DNA of 64,000 nucleotides, taken from NCBI RefSeq assembly GCF_029502005.1, contig NZ_JAMQOT010000001.1, positions 186,001 to 250,000 of the forward strand. The letters are read 5' to 3'. Every line of letters begins with the position of its first letter. Within the stretch, counting starts at the first letter, position 1. This stretch comes from Natrinema salsiterrestre (GTDB lineage: Archaea > Halobacteriota > Halobacteria > Halobacteriales > Natrialbaceae). The notes beneath the pieces were generated by a model. The model ran no database searches. It was not told the origin of the DNA and saw only the letters and a program-made list of their open reading frames with translations. A program made the translations under genes and the position numbers. Shown here one piece after another: positions 36,513 to 46,372 of the stretch.

Positions 36513-37115
36513 TCACCCGTCGCGCTCGAGTTGGTCGCCGCCGAACTCGTCGTCGCTCTGGATGCGCGAGGCCTGTGGCCCGTCCTGATCCTGATACTTG
36601 GAGCCGCGTTCGCTGCCGTAGGGGCGCTCCGCCGGCGTCTTGAGTTCGGTGAAGGTGAGCTGGGAGATGCGCATGCCGGGCGTGAGCGCGACCGGTGCGG
36701 AACCGAGGTTCGAGAGCTCGAGGGTGATCTGGCCCCGATACCCGGGGTCGCAGAGGCCGGCAGTCGCGTGGACGACGACCGCGAGCCGCCCCAGCGAAGA
36801 CCGTCCCTCGACGTGGGCGATGAGATCTGCCGGAATCTCGACGCGCTCGTGGGTCGTCCCGAGCACGAAGTCGCCGGGGTGGAGAATGAAGTCGTCGCCG
36901 TCCTCGACGATCGTTTCGGCGACGTAGTCGTCGACCTCCTCTTCGGCGTTGGGGTGAATGCAGGGGATGTTCGTCCGCTGGAACTCGAGGAACTCCCGAC
37001 CGAGCCGGAGGTCGACGCTCGCGGGTTGGATCTGCAGCTCCGGGTCGTCGAGGGGATCGACGACGAGGTCGCCGGCCTCGAGGCGCTCGAGGATGTCCGC
37101 ATCGGAGAGGATCAT
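36513..37115 (-). CDS. dcd: dCTP deaminase
   Basis: Deaminates dCTP to dUTP for thymidylate synthesis. The 200-residue protein has [11 protein letters not shown], the catalytic segment [28 protein letters not shown] with the catalytic Glu, and MRISQLTF. Family length is about 195, and the last 15 residues are an acidic tail. TTTAG about 27 bases upstream on the minus strand may be the TATA box. Confidence 0.95.
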   Translation of the reverse strand: MILSDADILERLEAGDLVVDPLDDPELQIQPASVDLRLGREFLEFQRTNIPCIHPNAEEEVDDYVAETIVEDGDDFILHPGDFVLGTTHERVEIPADLIAHVEGRSSLGRLAVVVHATAGLCDPGYRGQITLELSNLGSAPVALTPGMRISQLTFTELKTPAERPYGSERGSKYQDQDGPQASRIQSDDEFGGDQLERDG

Positions 37116-37333
37116 ATCGAGTAGGAGCGAGCACGGGGCCCTAAATTCCTCGGTCCGCGTTCGGCGGGACGACCGCGGACGGATGCCGGGGCTCGAGCGT
37201 CACCACCAATCATCGAATCGATGGGGTCCGAGCGACTCCCCGGCCCGTACCGGTAGCAGCGTGATGTTTCCCGTTTGAAATTCTATCCTCGATGGCCTAA
37301 TCCATTATAATGCCCTGTGACGAAGGCCAGAGC

Positions 37334-38146
37334 ATGAACGAGACGCAGGACCGGTTTACCGGTGATACGAAGGTTCTGCACCAGCGTGCGGTACGCATCC
37401 CGCTTCCCGATACGGAGGCCGAGCGGGTCTTCCACGAGAACATGATGACCGTCGCAGCCGCTCGAGAGCGAAAGGCCGACCTGCTCGCTGATCCCGCGGC
37501 TTCGGTGCTCGACGCCTACGAGGCGGAACGGGATCGCATCGCCGAGGGGTTCGAACGACGACTCCGACGAATCGCCGGCGACGAGTACGAGGAGGCCGCG
37601 ATGGCGTACAACCGAGGCGACCGCGACGACCGGGTCGGCGCGCTTGCCGCGTACTACTTCGAGGGAGCGTGGCGAATGCAACAGCGAGCGACCATCACCG
37701 ACATGATGTTCTTTCCGCTCTTCCTGCGCTATCCCGACAGCTTCACGATGAACATCCGGTTTACCAGCGGCTACACGACCTCGAAGTCGGTCCGCTACGA
37801 GTCGCCGGCGCACTCGTCCGAGGAGCTAGACGAGTACGCGGAGACGTACTTCGACGACTGCCTCTACTCTCAACAGCAGGCTGCGGAATACATCCGAGAG
37901 ACCGCCCAGATCATCCGCAACGAGTTCCCCGACCCCGACGAGACCGCCTTCGAGGACCGCAAGTACGGTGGTGTCGTCTCGGCCGGCGGCCGTCGCGGAT
38001 CGGTGTTCTCGGCGATGCTCGACTCCGTCGACCCGGACCCCGATCGGTTTTCCGAGCCGGTGGCGAAGCCGACGCTCGTCGAAGCGGGTCCCGAGGCGAG
38101 ACGAACGGAACGGGAGTTGCTCTCCGGTGACGAAATCGTTCACTGA
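37334..38146 (+). CDS. Uncharacterised acidic soluble protein
   Basis: I do not recognise this protein. The 270 residues start at the ATG at 37334 (MNETQDRF); an ATG at 37310 would add eight residues. There are long charged helices (about 40-120), then FFPLFLRYPDSFTMNIRFTSGYTTSKSVRYES, and a Tyr/Gln-rich segment. There are no Cys pairs, Walker motifs or membrane helices. It is likely haloarchaeal-specific and stands alone. Confidence 0.75.
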   Translation: MNETQDRFTGDTKVLHQRAVRIPLPDTEAERVFHENMMTVAAARERKADLLADPAASVLDAYEAERDRIAEGFERRLRRIAGDEYEEAAMAYNRGDRDDRVGALAAYYFEGAWRMQQRATITDMMFFPLFLRYPDSFTMNIRFTSGYTTSKSVRYESPAHSSEELDEYAETYFDDCLYSQQQAAEYIRETAQIIRNEFPDPDETAFEDRKYGGVVSAGGRRGSVFSAMLDSVDPDPDRFSEPVAKPTLVEAGPEARRTERELLSGDEIVH

Positions 38147-38409
38147 CGCGCCCGACGAATCCGGTCGTCAGCGGCGACGGAACGGGAAGTCACTCGAGTC
38201 TCTCGCGAATACGCGTCAGTCCGTCGGGGTCGGTGCACTCTCGTAGCAACCGAGGCCGCCCACCGTCGGCGGTGTCCCTCGACGAACGATCCGTCGCCGA
38301 ACAGCGGCACACCCGATCGGTGACTTAATGTGGACCTTGTCACTGTACACCACGTAGGAGCGGCCCGAGGGGCGAGGCGACGACGGCCGGCGGACGATGT
38401 AGCTAATCC

Positions 38410-39243
38410 ATGCTCTCAATAGTCGACCTCTTCGTTCGGATCGCCGGCGAAGACCCGGTGATCCAGGGGCTCGTCGGCGGCATCGTCATCGCGGGGTTGA
38501 ACCTGCTCGGTGCGTCGCTGATATTCGTCTGGCGGGATCCGTCCGAGCGCGCGCTCGACGGCGCGCTCGGCTTCGCGGCCGGTGTGATGCTCGCCGCGGC
38601 CTTCACGAGCCTCATCATTCCGGGGATCGAACAGTACTCCGGCGGGGATCCGATTCCCACGCTCGTGGGCGTCGCGCTCGGCGCGCTCTTTCTCGATCGA
38701 GCCGACGGGCTCGTCCCGCACGCGCACTATCTGTTGACCGGAGAACGACGACCGGACGAGGCCAACCCGAGCACGTCCCTCCCCGTCGATAACGAGCGAG
38801 TGACGCCGGTCGTCCTGTTCATTCTGGCGATCACGCTCCACAATATGCCCGAGGGGCTGGCCGTGGGCGTCGGCTTCGGATCCGGGAACGTCGAGAACGC
38901 GATTCCGCTGATGCTCGCGATCGGCATCCAGAACATCCCCGAAGGGTTCGCCGTCTCCGTCGCCGCGGTCAACGCGGGGCTGGACCGACGCTTCTACGCG
39001 GTCTTCGCCGGATTGCGTTCGGGGATCGTCGAAATCCCACTCGCAGTGCTGGGCGCGCTGGCAGTGAGCGTCGTCGAGCCGTTACTCCCCTACGCGATGG
39101 GCTTCGCCGCAGGGGCGATGCTCTTCGTCATCTCCGACGAAATCATTCCCGAAACCCACACCCGCGGCTACGAGCGGATCGCGACGCTCGGCGTGATGGC
39201 CGGCGTGATCGTGATGCTGTACCTCGACATCAGTCTGGCGTGA
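38410..39243 (+). CDS. ZIP-family divalent metal transporter
   Basis: A 277-residue transporter with eight hydrophobic segments. The two metal-site motifs are intact: [14 protein letters not shown] in helix 4 and [13 protein letters not shown] in helix 5. The loop between helices 3 and 4 is short and without a His-rich stretch. Likely imports zinc or another divalent metal. No regulator is adjacent. Confidence 0.92.
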   Translation: MLSIVDLFVRIAGEDPVIQGLVGGIVIAGLNLLGASLIFVWRDPSERALDGALGFAAGVMLAAAFTSLIIPGIEQYSGGDPIPTLVGVALGALFLDRADGLVPHAHYLLTGERRPDEANPSTSLPVDNERVTPVVLFILAITLHNMPEGLAVGVGFGSGNVENAIPLMLAIGIQNIPEGFAVSVAAVNAGLDRRFYAVFAGLRSGIVEIPLAVLGALAVSVVEPLLPYAMGFAAGAMLFVISDEIIPETHTRGYERIATLGVMAGVIVMLYLDISLA

Positions 39244-39337
39244 GAGCGACCGCGTCCGCTACCGACACGGATGTGCCACGGGAAACACTCGTCGAGAGAT
39301 GGGTACGGCTAAACGTATCCCGATCATCGCTTCGGGC

Positions 39338-39676
39338 ATGAAACAGGCCATCGTCGCCCGGACGGACATCGGCATGGGACAGGGAAAGCTCGCCGCGCAG
39401 GTCGCCCACGCGTCGCTGTCCGCCTACGAGAAGGCGGACAGTCAGTTGCAAGACCAGTGGAAACAGGGCGGGCAAAAGAAGGTCGTTCTGAAAGGGCAAA
39501 GCGAGCGCCAGCTCCACGAGCTCTCCGAGATCGCCGAGCGCGACGGGATTCCGAACGCGATTATCCGGGACGCCGGACACACGCAGCTCGAATCCGGAAC
39601 CGTCACCGCACTCGCCGTCGGCCCGGCCGCGGACGACCGGGTCGACAGCGTGACCGGCGAGCTGTCGCTGTTCTAG
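39338..39676 (+). CDS. pth2: Peptidyl-tRNA hydrolase, Pth2
   Basis: Releases peptides from stalled peptidyl-tRNA. The ATG at 39338 (MKQAIVAR) gives 112 residues, near the archaeal Pth2 length. The [15 protein letters not shown] motif, [11 protein letters not shown] and [19 protein letters not shown] are present. A longer reading from 39299 is less likely because it adds a non-conserved leader. Confidence 0.94.
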   Translation: MKQAIVARTDIGMGQGKLAAQVAHASLSAYEKADSQLQDQWKQGGQKKVVLKGQSERQLHELSEIAERDGIPNAIIRDAGHTQLESGTVTALAVGPAADDRVDSVTGELSLF

Positions 39677-39723
39677 GTCGGTCGAGCGTCGAAGGCTATT
39701 CGACTCGAGTGGAAAACGGACTC

Positions 39724-40704
39724 CTAGTCGGAGCAGTATCCGCGCGGTTCCTCCCTGACGACCGACTCGTCGTCGGAGACCGGCGGGGTCGTCGGGAGGG
39801 ACGGGAGCCGCGAGCGAACGTCGATCGATTCGCTGCCGAGCACCGCGAAGCCGGCGAAGATCGTCAGGAAGCCGGCGATCGCGAGGGCGTCGATCGTCTC
39901 GCCGAGCAGCGCCCAGCCGCCCAGCGTCGAGACGACCGGGACGACGTAGAAGATCAGGTTCGCGTTGATCGCGCCGGCCGCGTCGATGAGGCCGAAGTAG
40001 GCGATGTACGCGACGACGCCCGCGAAGATGCTGACGTAGGCCAGCGCGAGGACGGCTTCGGTCGTCCACGAGACCGCGGCCATCGACTCGCCGCCCGACC
40101 AGGACAGCAGGTGAGAGAGCGCCGCGGCGAAGGGCAGGCCCCAGGCGACGCGAACCGTACTCGAGAGGTCGCTGTCGGCTCGGCGGATCAGCACCGCACC
40201 GAGAGCCGCAGCGACCGCGCCGGCGAAGAGGATCCCCTTGCCGACGGCACCGCCGAGCAGGTTCGCGGGGTCGGGGCTGACGACGAGTCCGACGCCGAGC
40301 AGGCCGAGTCCCATGCCGGCCGCGCCGCGGGGAGAGAGGCGCTCGTCGGAGAGTATCGCGGCGGCGAACACCGGCGTCATGATCGGGTTGAGGCTGTAGA
40401 TGATCGACGCGACGGCGCTGCTGACGTACTGCTGGCCGACGAACAGGAGGGCGTTGGTCAGCCCGATCGCGAGGACGCCGGTCGCGAGGATGGCCCCGAC
40501 GTCGCCGCTGGTCCGCGGCAGCAGTTCCGACCGCGAGAACGTCACTCCGACGTACGCCAGCATGACGACGGCGGCGACGTCGAACCGGAAGGCGACGAAG
40601 AGCAGGGGCGGGAAGTACGCGAGCCCCGCCTTCGCGGCGACGAAGGTGCCGCCGAAGAGCAGGCTCGAGAGGGCGAAGAAGACGGCGGTACGGGCGGAGA
40701 CCAT
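39724..40704 (-). CDS. EamA/DMT-family transporter
   Basis: A 326-residue protein with ten hydrophobic helices in two EamA repeats. FFALSSLLFGGTFVAAKAGL opens the first and AGAVAAALGAVLIRRA the second, with ALGWALLGETIDA-like spacing before the last helices. It is divergent from the HTH regulator at 40944; the shared 239-base gap holds direct repeats. Substrate unknown; amino acid or metabolite export is common in the family. Confidence 0.9.
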   Translation of the reverse strand: MVSARTAVFFALSSLLFGGTFVAAKAGLAYFPPLLFVAFRFDVAAVVMLAYVGVTFSRSELLPRTSGDVGAILATGVLAIGLTNALLFVGQQYVSSAVASIIYSLNPIMTPVFAAAILSDERLSPRGAAGMGLGLLGVGLVVSPDPANLLGGAVGKGILFAGAVAAALGAVLIRRADSDLSSTVRVAWGLPFAAALSHLLSWSGGESMAAVSWTTEAVLALAYVSIFAGVVAYIAYFGLIDAAGAINANLIFYVVPVVSTLGGWALLGETIDALAIAGFLTIFAGFAVLGSESIDVRSRLPSLPTTPPVSDDESVVREEPRGYCSD

Positions 40705-40818
40705 TCTACGCCGTCACCCCCGTCGAAACCGTTCGCGTCGAACCGAAACCGGTCGACGCCCGAATAGCGAGAATCATCGTACTACACCGTATGAGCTGCG
40801 GGGTTATAGTTTCGTTCA

Positions 40819-40921
40819 GAAAGTATTTCACGCAAAGAAACTTCGGCGAGGCGGGAAAGAACCCGAGACCGCGACACCGCTGCGGACCGTGAAAGGATTT
40901 CACGCTGCGAAAGCTGTTTAT
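40819..40921. promoter_or_regulatory. Direct repeats and TATA box in a divergent control region
   Basis: GAAAGTATTTCACGC (40819-40833) and GAAAGGATTTCACGC (40891-40905) differ at one base and each has a GAAA...TTTC symmetric core. The second copy lies just upstream of GTTTAT (40916-40921), the TATA-like box 23-28 bases before the regulator's ATG. Good operator candidates. Confidence 0.5.
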
Positions 40922-40943
40922 CGGGGCGGTGACGAGATGGCGT

Positions 40944-41738
40944 ATGGAATCGGCACTCGAGGAGATCGAGTTCCTCGCGCTCTCGTCGAACCGCGTCGAG
41001 GTGCTGAGACTGCTCGCGGAGGGGCGACACACGCGCACCGAGCTGGCGGCCGAGACGGGCGCCTCGCAGGCGACCCTGGGACGGATTCTCGGAGACTTCG
41101 AGGACAGATCGTGGATCAGACACGACGGCAGCGAGTACGTCGCGACGGCGACGGGACGACTCGTCGCGGAGGGGTTTACCGACCTCACGGAGATACTCGA
41201 GACCGAAGCCGAGCTCCGGGATATCGTCGACTACCTGCCGACCCACGCGATGGAGTTCGATCTGCGGCGGCTCTCGGACGCGACGATCACCGTTCCCAGC
41301 GCGACGCGGCCGAACGCGCCGCTCGGGCGATTGCTCGACTTCCTCCGAGACGGCGACGAGGTCAGGACGTTCTCGCACACGTTCAACGAACAGACGCTGC
41401 GCGTCGTCCGGGAGCGCGTGACCGCCGGCGAGCAGCGGTTTCGAGGGGTCTTCGGTCGCAGCGCGATCGACGCGCTCGCCGACGACTCGTCGCTCCGGGC
41501 GCAACTCGAGGCCCTGCTCGCGGCCGACGACGCCGAGATCAGGGTCCGGGAGGAGGGCGTCCCCATCGCGATCATGATCGTCGACGACCTCGTCTATCTG
41601 CTCTTGCGCGACGAGAGCGGCATCCTGCAGGCCTCGGTCGACACCGAGGACGACGCCGTCCGGTCGTGGGCCGAGGACTCGCTGGATCACTACTGGCGGA
41701 CCGCGACGCCGCTCGACTCCGACGCGTTTTCGGAGTGA
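40944..41738 (+). CDS. HTH transcriptional regulator
   Basis: A 264-residue protein from the ATG at 40944. Residues 5-70 are a winged HTH (LSSNRVEVLRLLAEGRHTR, TELAAETGASQATLGRIL). The rest is an all-alpha/beta effector-like region of the kind seen in many haloarchaeal HTH proteins, with DDLVYLLLRDESGILQ near the C-terminus. It probably controls its own gene and the divergent EamA transporter. It is not a Lrp/AsnC or TrmB protein by its size and order. Confidence 0.88.
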   Translation: MESALEEIEFLALSSNRVEVLRLLAEGRHTRTELAAETGASQATLGRILGDFEDRSWIRHDGSEYVATATGRLVAEGFTDLTEILETEAELRDIVDYLPTHAMEFDLRRLSDATITVPSATRPNAPLGRLLDFLRDGDEVRTFSHTFNEQTLRVVRERVTAGEQRFRGVFGRSAIDALADDSSLRAQLEALLAADDAEIRVREEGVPIAIMIVDDLVYLLLRDESGILQASVDTEDDAVRSWAEDSLDHYWRTATPLDSDAFSE

Positions 41739-41766
41739 GCGCGGGAGAAGCCGTTGGTTCGGGACG

Positions 41767-43431
41767 CTACGCGAGTCCCGGCACCGGTGCTATCGGATCG
41801 GACGACGCGGATCCGTGGTCTGCGGGCCGTGCGATATCGGGGAATTCCGGGCCGACCGCGATCGACGCGGGTTCGGGTTTCGTTTCCTCCTCGCCGGTCT
41901 GCTCGATGACGTACTCCTGCCCGATCGTCGACGACTGGAGGCTGTCGACGGGTGCGTGGTCCTCAGTCAGCACCGGGACGTCGTCGGTCTCGGGCTCGGA
42001 CAGCGTGGCGTTGACCTCGCTGCTGAGATCGATTCCGAGATCGCGGTTCTCGTTTCGCTCGGCGAGTTCGGCCTCGGTGAAGTCCGTGTCGGCCTTCGTC
42101 GCGACGATTTCGATGTTCTGTACCGAGTCCCACTCCGACGTCCGGTAGCTGTACGTCGACGGGAAGGCCCGGTCGATCGTCTTGTACTGTGCGCGGTAGA
42201 ACTCCGAGCCGGCGCCGCTCGGCGCGGAGATGACGTTCGCCATGAACACGCCGTCGTCTGTCAGGCGTTCCTCGGCCAGTTCCATGAACCCGAGTTGGGT
42301 CAGGTGGATCGGGACCTGATCCTTCTGGTAGGCGTCGAGAACGATCACGTCGTACGTCCGATCAGTGTTCCGGAGGAACCGCCGGCCGTCTTCCGTGTGG
42401 ACCGTCAGGTTCTCGCTTTCCTCGAGCCGGAAGTAGTCCTTGGCTGCCTGAGAGACCTCGGGATCGAGCTCGGCGACGTCGACGTTGACGTCGTACTTCC
42501 GTTCGAAGTCCTTCGGCCCGGTGTAGCCGCCCCCGCCGATGAACAGGACGTTGTCGACCGCCTCGGGATCGTCGACCATCAACATCGGGATGTGGAAGTA
42601 CCGCGTGTACTCGAAGACGTGTCGGTCGGGGTCCTCGAGGTCCATCGCGCTGTGGCGTGCGCCGTCCAGATACAGCGTCCGTTCGTCTCCGCTGTCGACG
42701 ACCTCGAGTTCTTGGTAGGCCGTCTGGGTCTGGTAGACGACGTCGCCGCGGTGGTCGAACGCCACCGGACCGACCCCGGCCGCGACGACGAGCAACAGCG
42801 CGATCCCGATACTCGCCGCCGCCGGCTTCGGTGTCAGCGACGGAAGCGTGAGCGCGAACGCGGTCCCGACGAGGATGAACCCGAAGAGGAGCCCGATCGC
42901 GTCGATACCCAGCGCCGGGATCAGGACGAACGTCGTCGCGCCCGCCCCGACGATGCTACCGATGGTGCCGAGGGCGTAGACGTGGCCCGACGCCTCGCCG
43001 ATCCCCTCCTTCCGCGAGAGCTCGGCCGAGTAGGGGCTGATGAACCCGAGCAGATAGGTGGGCGGTCCGAAGAGGATGAGGACCGCCGGGAGCGAGGCGT
43101 ATCGGGCGGGCAACGGCATCGCGGACGCCGAGAGCAACAGCTGGTCGCTCGCGTAGATAACGATCGCGACGTAGCCCGCGGTTCCCAGCATGATCCAGCT
43201 CATTCGACGGTTCGACGCCGTCCCCGCCTGTTTCCCGCCTTGCCAGTAGCCCAGGCTCAGCGCCGCGAGGAAGACGGTGATGATGCTTCCCCACGTGTAG
43301 ATGCTGCTTCCGAACTGGGGAGCGATGATCCGGCCGGCGAGGATCTCCAGGCCCATACTGGTCACGCCGGAGACGAACACCGCGACGTCGGGTTTCGTCG
43401 GCCGGTAGTCGGACAGCTGCCGCGTGCTCAT
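41767..43431 (-). CDS. Membrane-anchored spermidine-synthase-like protein
   Basis: A 554-residue protein. The first 215 residues hold about seven membrane helices (FVSGVTSMGLEILAGRIIAP, ITVFLAALSLGYWQGGK, GFISPYSAEL). Residues 240-500 are a spermidine-synthase-like methyltransferase-fold domain: VLFIGGGGYTGPK, VAELDPEVSQAAKDYF, the HTEDGRRFLR Asp and VIVLDAYQKDQVPIHLT. The Asp-x-Tyr segment lies where polyamine synthases bind substrate. It ends against the HTH gene. Aminopropyl transfer is not proven; these fused proteins are often of unknown activity. Confidence 0.88.
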   Translation of the reverse strand: MSTRQLSDYRPTKPDVAVFVSGVTSMGLEILAGRIIAPQFGSSIYTWGSIITVFLAALSLGYWQGGKQAGTASNRRMSWIMLGTAGYVAIVIYASDQLLLSASAMPLPARYASLPAVLILFGPPTYLLGFISPYSAELSRKEGIGEASGHVYALGTIGSIVGAGATTFVLIPALGIDAIGLLFGFILVGTAFALTLPSLTPKPAAASIGIALLLVVAAGVGPVAFDHRGDVVYQTQTAYQELEVVDSGDERTLYLDGARHSAMDLEDPDRHVFEYTRYFHIPMLMVDDPEAVDNVLFIGGGGYTGPKDFERKYDVNVDVAELDPEVSQAAKDYFRLEESENLTVHTEDGRRFLRNTDRTYDVIVLDAYQKDQVPIHLTQLGFMELAEERLTDDGVFMANVISAPSGAGSEFYRAQYKTIDRAFPSTYSYRTSEWDSVQNIEIVATKADTDFTEAELAERNENRDLGIDLSSEVNATLSEPETDDVPVLTEDHAPVDSLQSSTIGQEYVIEQTGEEETKPEPASIAVGPEFPDIARPADHGSASSDPIAPVPGLA

Positions 43432-43574
43432 TATCGGACAGTAGTGGGCCCGCGACGAGAAGGTGTCGCCTCACGACGGAGACCGGAACACGCCAGCGGC
43501 GTCGCCGGGCGATCGAAGAGGCAAGGGAACGAGTGGAAGGCGGTTTTTATACCCGTTCGAACGAACGGAACGGT

Positions 43575-43985
43575 ATGCGCGAAGTGAGCGTCTCTCGAGT
43601 CGTCGGCGTCTCCCCGGCCGAACTGTCGTCGTGGCTCGGACCCGCCAGGATCGTCGAAGCCGAGGGCAGCTTCGCGGTCGAATCCGTCTACGACGGGGAC
43701 GACGCGACGGTCGTCGTGGCCAGCGGTCCCGGGCTCCAGTTGCCGCTGCGATTCGAAGACCGCGAGGGGACGATCTACTACACGCAGGAGAGCGAGGGAG
43801 GTCCGTTCGCGGAGATGGAGACGTGGCTCGAGTCCGAGCCGGTCGACGACGAACGAACGCGAGTCACGGTCCGGTCGGCGGTCGAACTCGCCGCGCCGCT
43901 CCCGTTCGGCGACCGGATCGCCGGCTGGAAGCGCCGCGGCGAGCTTCGGAACCTCCTCGAGGCGATCGACGCCGAGTTCGATTGA
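43575..43985 (+). CDS. SRPBCC (START/Bet v1-like) protein
   Basis: A 136-residue protein from the ATG at 43575. It has the SRPBCC strand-helix order: VSRVVGVSPAELSSWLGP, ESVYDGDDATVVVAS, TWLESEPVDDERTRVTVRS, and a long C-terminal helix (GWKRRGELRNLLEAIDAEF). These proteins bind a ligand in a deep pocket. Ligand unknown. It is divergent from the spermidine-synthase-like gene. Confidence 0.8.
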   Translation: MREVSVSRVVGVSPAELSSWLGPARIVEAEGSFAVESVYDGDDATVVVASGPGLQLPLRFEDREGTIYYTQESEGGPFAEMETWLESEPVDDERTRVTVRSAVELAAPLPFGDRIAGWKRRGELRNLLEAIDAEFD

Positions 43986-44039
43986 GGCGGCACTCCCGTT
44001 TCAGCGGAAGAAAGCGGCGACATCGGGGCTTCGACCCCC

Positions 44040-45239
44040 TCAGTTGGTCGTGATCACTTCGATCACGTCTCGGGACTCGACCTCGTAGTCGGTTCCCAGT
44101 TGTCGGTTTGTCCGGCAGTCGATCGCGTGCAGGAAGCCGTCGCCGATGTCGGAGTGGAGGCTGTAGGCGAAGTCCTCCGCGGTCGAGTTCGGCGGGATCA
44201 GATAACAGTCCGGCAACACCTCACCCCGTTCGTTGCCCAGCCCGTTCGCGCCGCCGGGGAACACGGGCGTGACGCCGAGGACGTCGAAGAGTGCCGTCTC
44301 GAGGGCCGCTTGCACGCCCGTCGCGCCGAACTCGTCGAGGAAGTCCCGGATCTGCTCGAGCCCCTGTTCCTGATCGCCGGAGACGTCGCCCACGATCTCG
44401 AACTCCCCGTCGCCGGGTCGGTAGTCGACGACCCCGGCCTTGTCGGCCGACTTCAGCGCCTTCTCGGCGTGGGCGCTGCAGGGAACGATCGTCAGGTGGT
44501 CGTACTCGGGGTCGTTCGCGATCTCCTCGTAGTTCTCCTGGGCTTCGGGGGTGTCCATCTTGTTCGCCGCGATGACCATCGGCTTGGTCTCCTTGCGGAT
44601 CTCGCGGGCGAGCTCGATCTGATCGTCGTCGTCCCACTCTTCGGGGTCGAAACCGACGTCCGTCCGGCGAATGAGTCGCTTGATCTCGTCCTCGCTGGTC
44701 TTGAACGCGCTCATCTGCTCGGCCAGTTCCTCCTCGATGGCGTCGTCCTCCGTCGTGTACCCCGTCTCGTAGCGTTCGATCCCCTTCTCGAGGACGCCCA
44801 GGTACCACTGGTCGAGCTCCTCCTCGAGGAAGGCGATGTCGTCGCGGGGGTCGTGGCCCTCCGTCGCTTCGCCCTCGGCGTCGGTCTTCCCGGAGAAGTC
44901 GACGACGTGGACGAGCACGTCGGTCTCGTTGAGGTCCGAGAGGAACTGGTTGCCGAGCCCGTTGCCCTCGTGTGCGCCGGGGATCAGCCCGGCCACGTCG
45001 ACGAGTTTCGTCGGGACGAACCGGGTCCCGTCGGTACAGTAGCCGACGTTCGGCGTACACTCCTCGTCGAATTCGGGTGCCGCGCAGTCGACGCGGACGT
45101 AGGCCTCGCCCACGCTGGGGTCGATGGTCGTGAACGGGTAGGCCCCTTCGGGCACGTCGTTCATCGTCGCCGCGTTGAAGAAGGAGGACTTGCCGACGGA
45201 GGGTTTGCCGACGAGTCCGATTCGGTAACTCGTACTCAT
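44040..45239 (-). CDS. YchF/Ola1-type GTPase
   Basis: An Obg-related P-loop NTPase. The ATG at 45239 gives 399 residues. LVGKPSVGKSSFFNAAT (Walker A), TTIDPSVGEAYVR, DVAGLIPGAHEGNGLGNQFL (G3) and IAANKMDTPE (G4) are followed by a TGS-like C-terminus, GDGFLHAIDCRTNRQLG. The NKMD G4 suggests GTP rather than ATP binding, unlike the eukaryotic YchF members. An acidic insert lies around residue 130. Confidence 0.92.
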   Translation of the reverse strand: MSTSYRIGLVGKPSVGKSSFFNAATMNDVPEGAYPFTTIDPSVGEAYVRVDCAAPEFDEECTPNVGYCTDGTRFVPTKLVDVAGLIPGAHEGNGLGNQFLSDLNETDVLVHVVDFSGKTDAEGEATEGHDPRDDIAFLEEELDQWYLGVLEKGIERYETGYTTEDDAIEEELAEQMSAFKTSEDEIKRLIRRTDVGFDPEEWDDDDQIELAREIRKETKPMVIAANKMDTPEAQENYEEIANDPEYDHLTIVPCSAHAEKALKSADKAGVVDYRPGDGEFEIVGDVSGDQEQGLEQIRDFLDEFGATGVQAALETALFDVLGVTPVFPGGANGLGNERGEVLPDCYLIPPNSTAEDFAYSLHSDIGDGFLHAIDCRTNRQLGTDYEVESRDVIEVITTN

Positions 45240-45394
45240 TATCAGTCCGTGGCGCGGCCCGCCTAAACGGGTTTCTGTCCGACAGCGCAGTGGTATGTGT
45301 CGCCCTGGCAGGTTCGATGGGCCACCGCGAACTGGCTCGCGCGGCTCGTCGGACCGCGCTCGAGTCCGGAAAATCAACGACTACTATACCGAAC

Positions 45395-46372
45395 TCAGGA
45401 GACGTGCGTCGGCGGCTCGGCGGCCGTCTCGATGTCGAGTTCGGCGGCGACGTCCGACAGGAGGTCGCCCTTGACTTCCGAGCTCCGCCACCCGATCTCG
45501 GCGACGAGGGGCGGCTCGAACTCGGATCGGACCGTCTCGAGGCGCTCGTTTTCGGTCTCGACGCGCTCGCGGAGATACCGCCCGCCGCGGCCGTTTTCGT
45601 CGGGGTCCGGCGACGGCGTGAGCTTGTTGGCGACGAGGCCCCGGACCGTGAGGTCCTTCTCCTGCAGATTCGCGATCGCGCGCTCGGTCTCGTTCAGCGA
45701 CAGTTCGTCGGGGTTCAAGACGAGGAAGAACGCGGCGTCGTCGTGGAGCGCCGACCCGGCGAAGTCGAAGAACTCCTTGCGATCCTGGAGCCGCGCGAGG
45801 ACGGGGTCGCCCTCCATGACGCGGCGCGGTTCGTTGCTCCCGACGGCGGCCTTCTCGAAGAGGTCGATGCTCGTCCGTCGCTTGTGCATCAGCCGGTCGA
45901 TCCATCCCTCCAGCAGGTCGGGGAGCCCGAGAAGCCGGAGCGTGCTCCCCGTCGGCGAGGTGTCGAAGACGACGCGATCGTACTCCTCCGCGTTCCGCAT
46001 CACGTCGACGAACCGGTCGAACAGCGCCGATTCGTAGGCGCCGGGGGTGCCGTGGGCCATCTCGAGTTGCCGGTTGATCTCGTTGACCATCGAGGCCGAC
46101 ACCTGTTCGGAGAGGTCCTGTCGGATCTCGTCGAGGTGGCGGGTCACCTCATCCTCGGGGTCGATCTCCATTGCGTCGAGCCCGTCGATTCCCGCGACCG
46201 ATTGCGGCGAGTCGTCGAACGGCTGGTCGAACACGTCCGTGACGGAGTGGGCCGGGTCGGTCGAGACGACGAGCGTCCGCTGGCCGTCGCGGGCACAGCG
46301 CAGCGCGTACGCGCACGATACCGTCGTTTTGCCGACGCCGCCCTTGCCGCCGAAGAAGACGAATGGCTCCAT
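45395..46372 (-). CDS. ArsA/GET3-family ATPase
   Basis: A 325-residue deviant-Walker ATPase. FFGGKGGVGKTTVSCAY, VVSTDPAHSVTDVF (A-loop), DTSPTGSTLRLLGLP (switch II) and NKLTPSPD are in order. There is no CxxC pair, so it resembles ArsA or the archaeal Get3 homologues without the zinc site. Membrane-insertion of tail-anchored proteins or metal-pump energising are both possible. It starts at the stop of the 98-residue gene upstream (46372), so the two form an operon. Confidence 0.88.
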   Translation of the reverse strand: MEPFVFFGGKGGVGKTTVSCAYALRCARDGQRTLVVSTDPAHSVTDVFDQPFDDSPQSVAGIDGLDAMEIDPEDEVTRHLDEIRQDLSEQVSASMVNEINRQLEMAHGTPGAYESALFDRFVDVMRNAEEYDRVVFDTSPTGSTLRLLGLPDLLEGWIDRLMHKRRTSIDLFEKAAVGSNEPRRVMEGDPVLARLQDRKEFFDFAGSALHDDAAFFLVLNPDELSLNETERAIANLQEKDLTVRGLVANKLTPSPDPDENGRGGRYLRERVETENERLETVRSEFEPPLVAEIGWRSSEVKGDLLSDVAAELDIETAAEPPTHVS

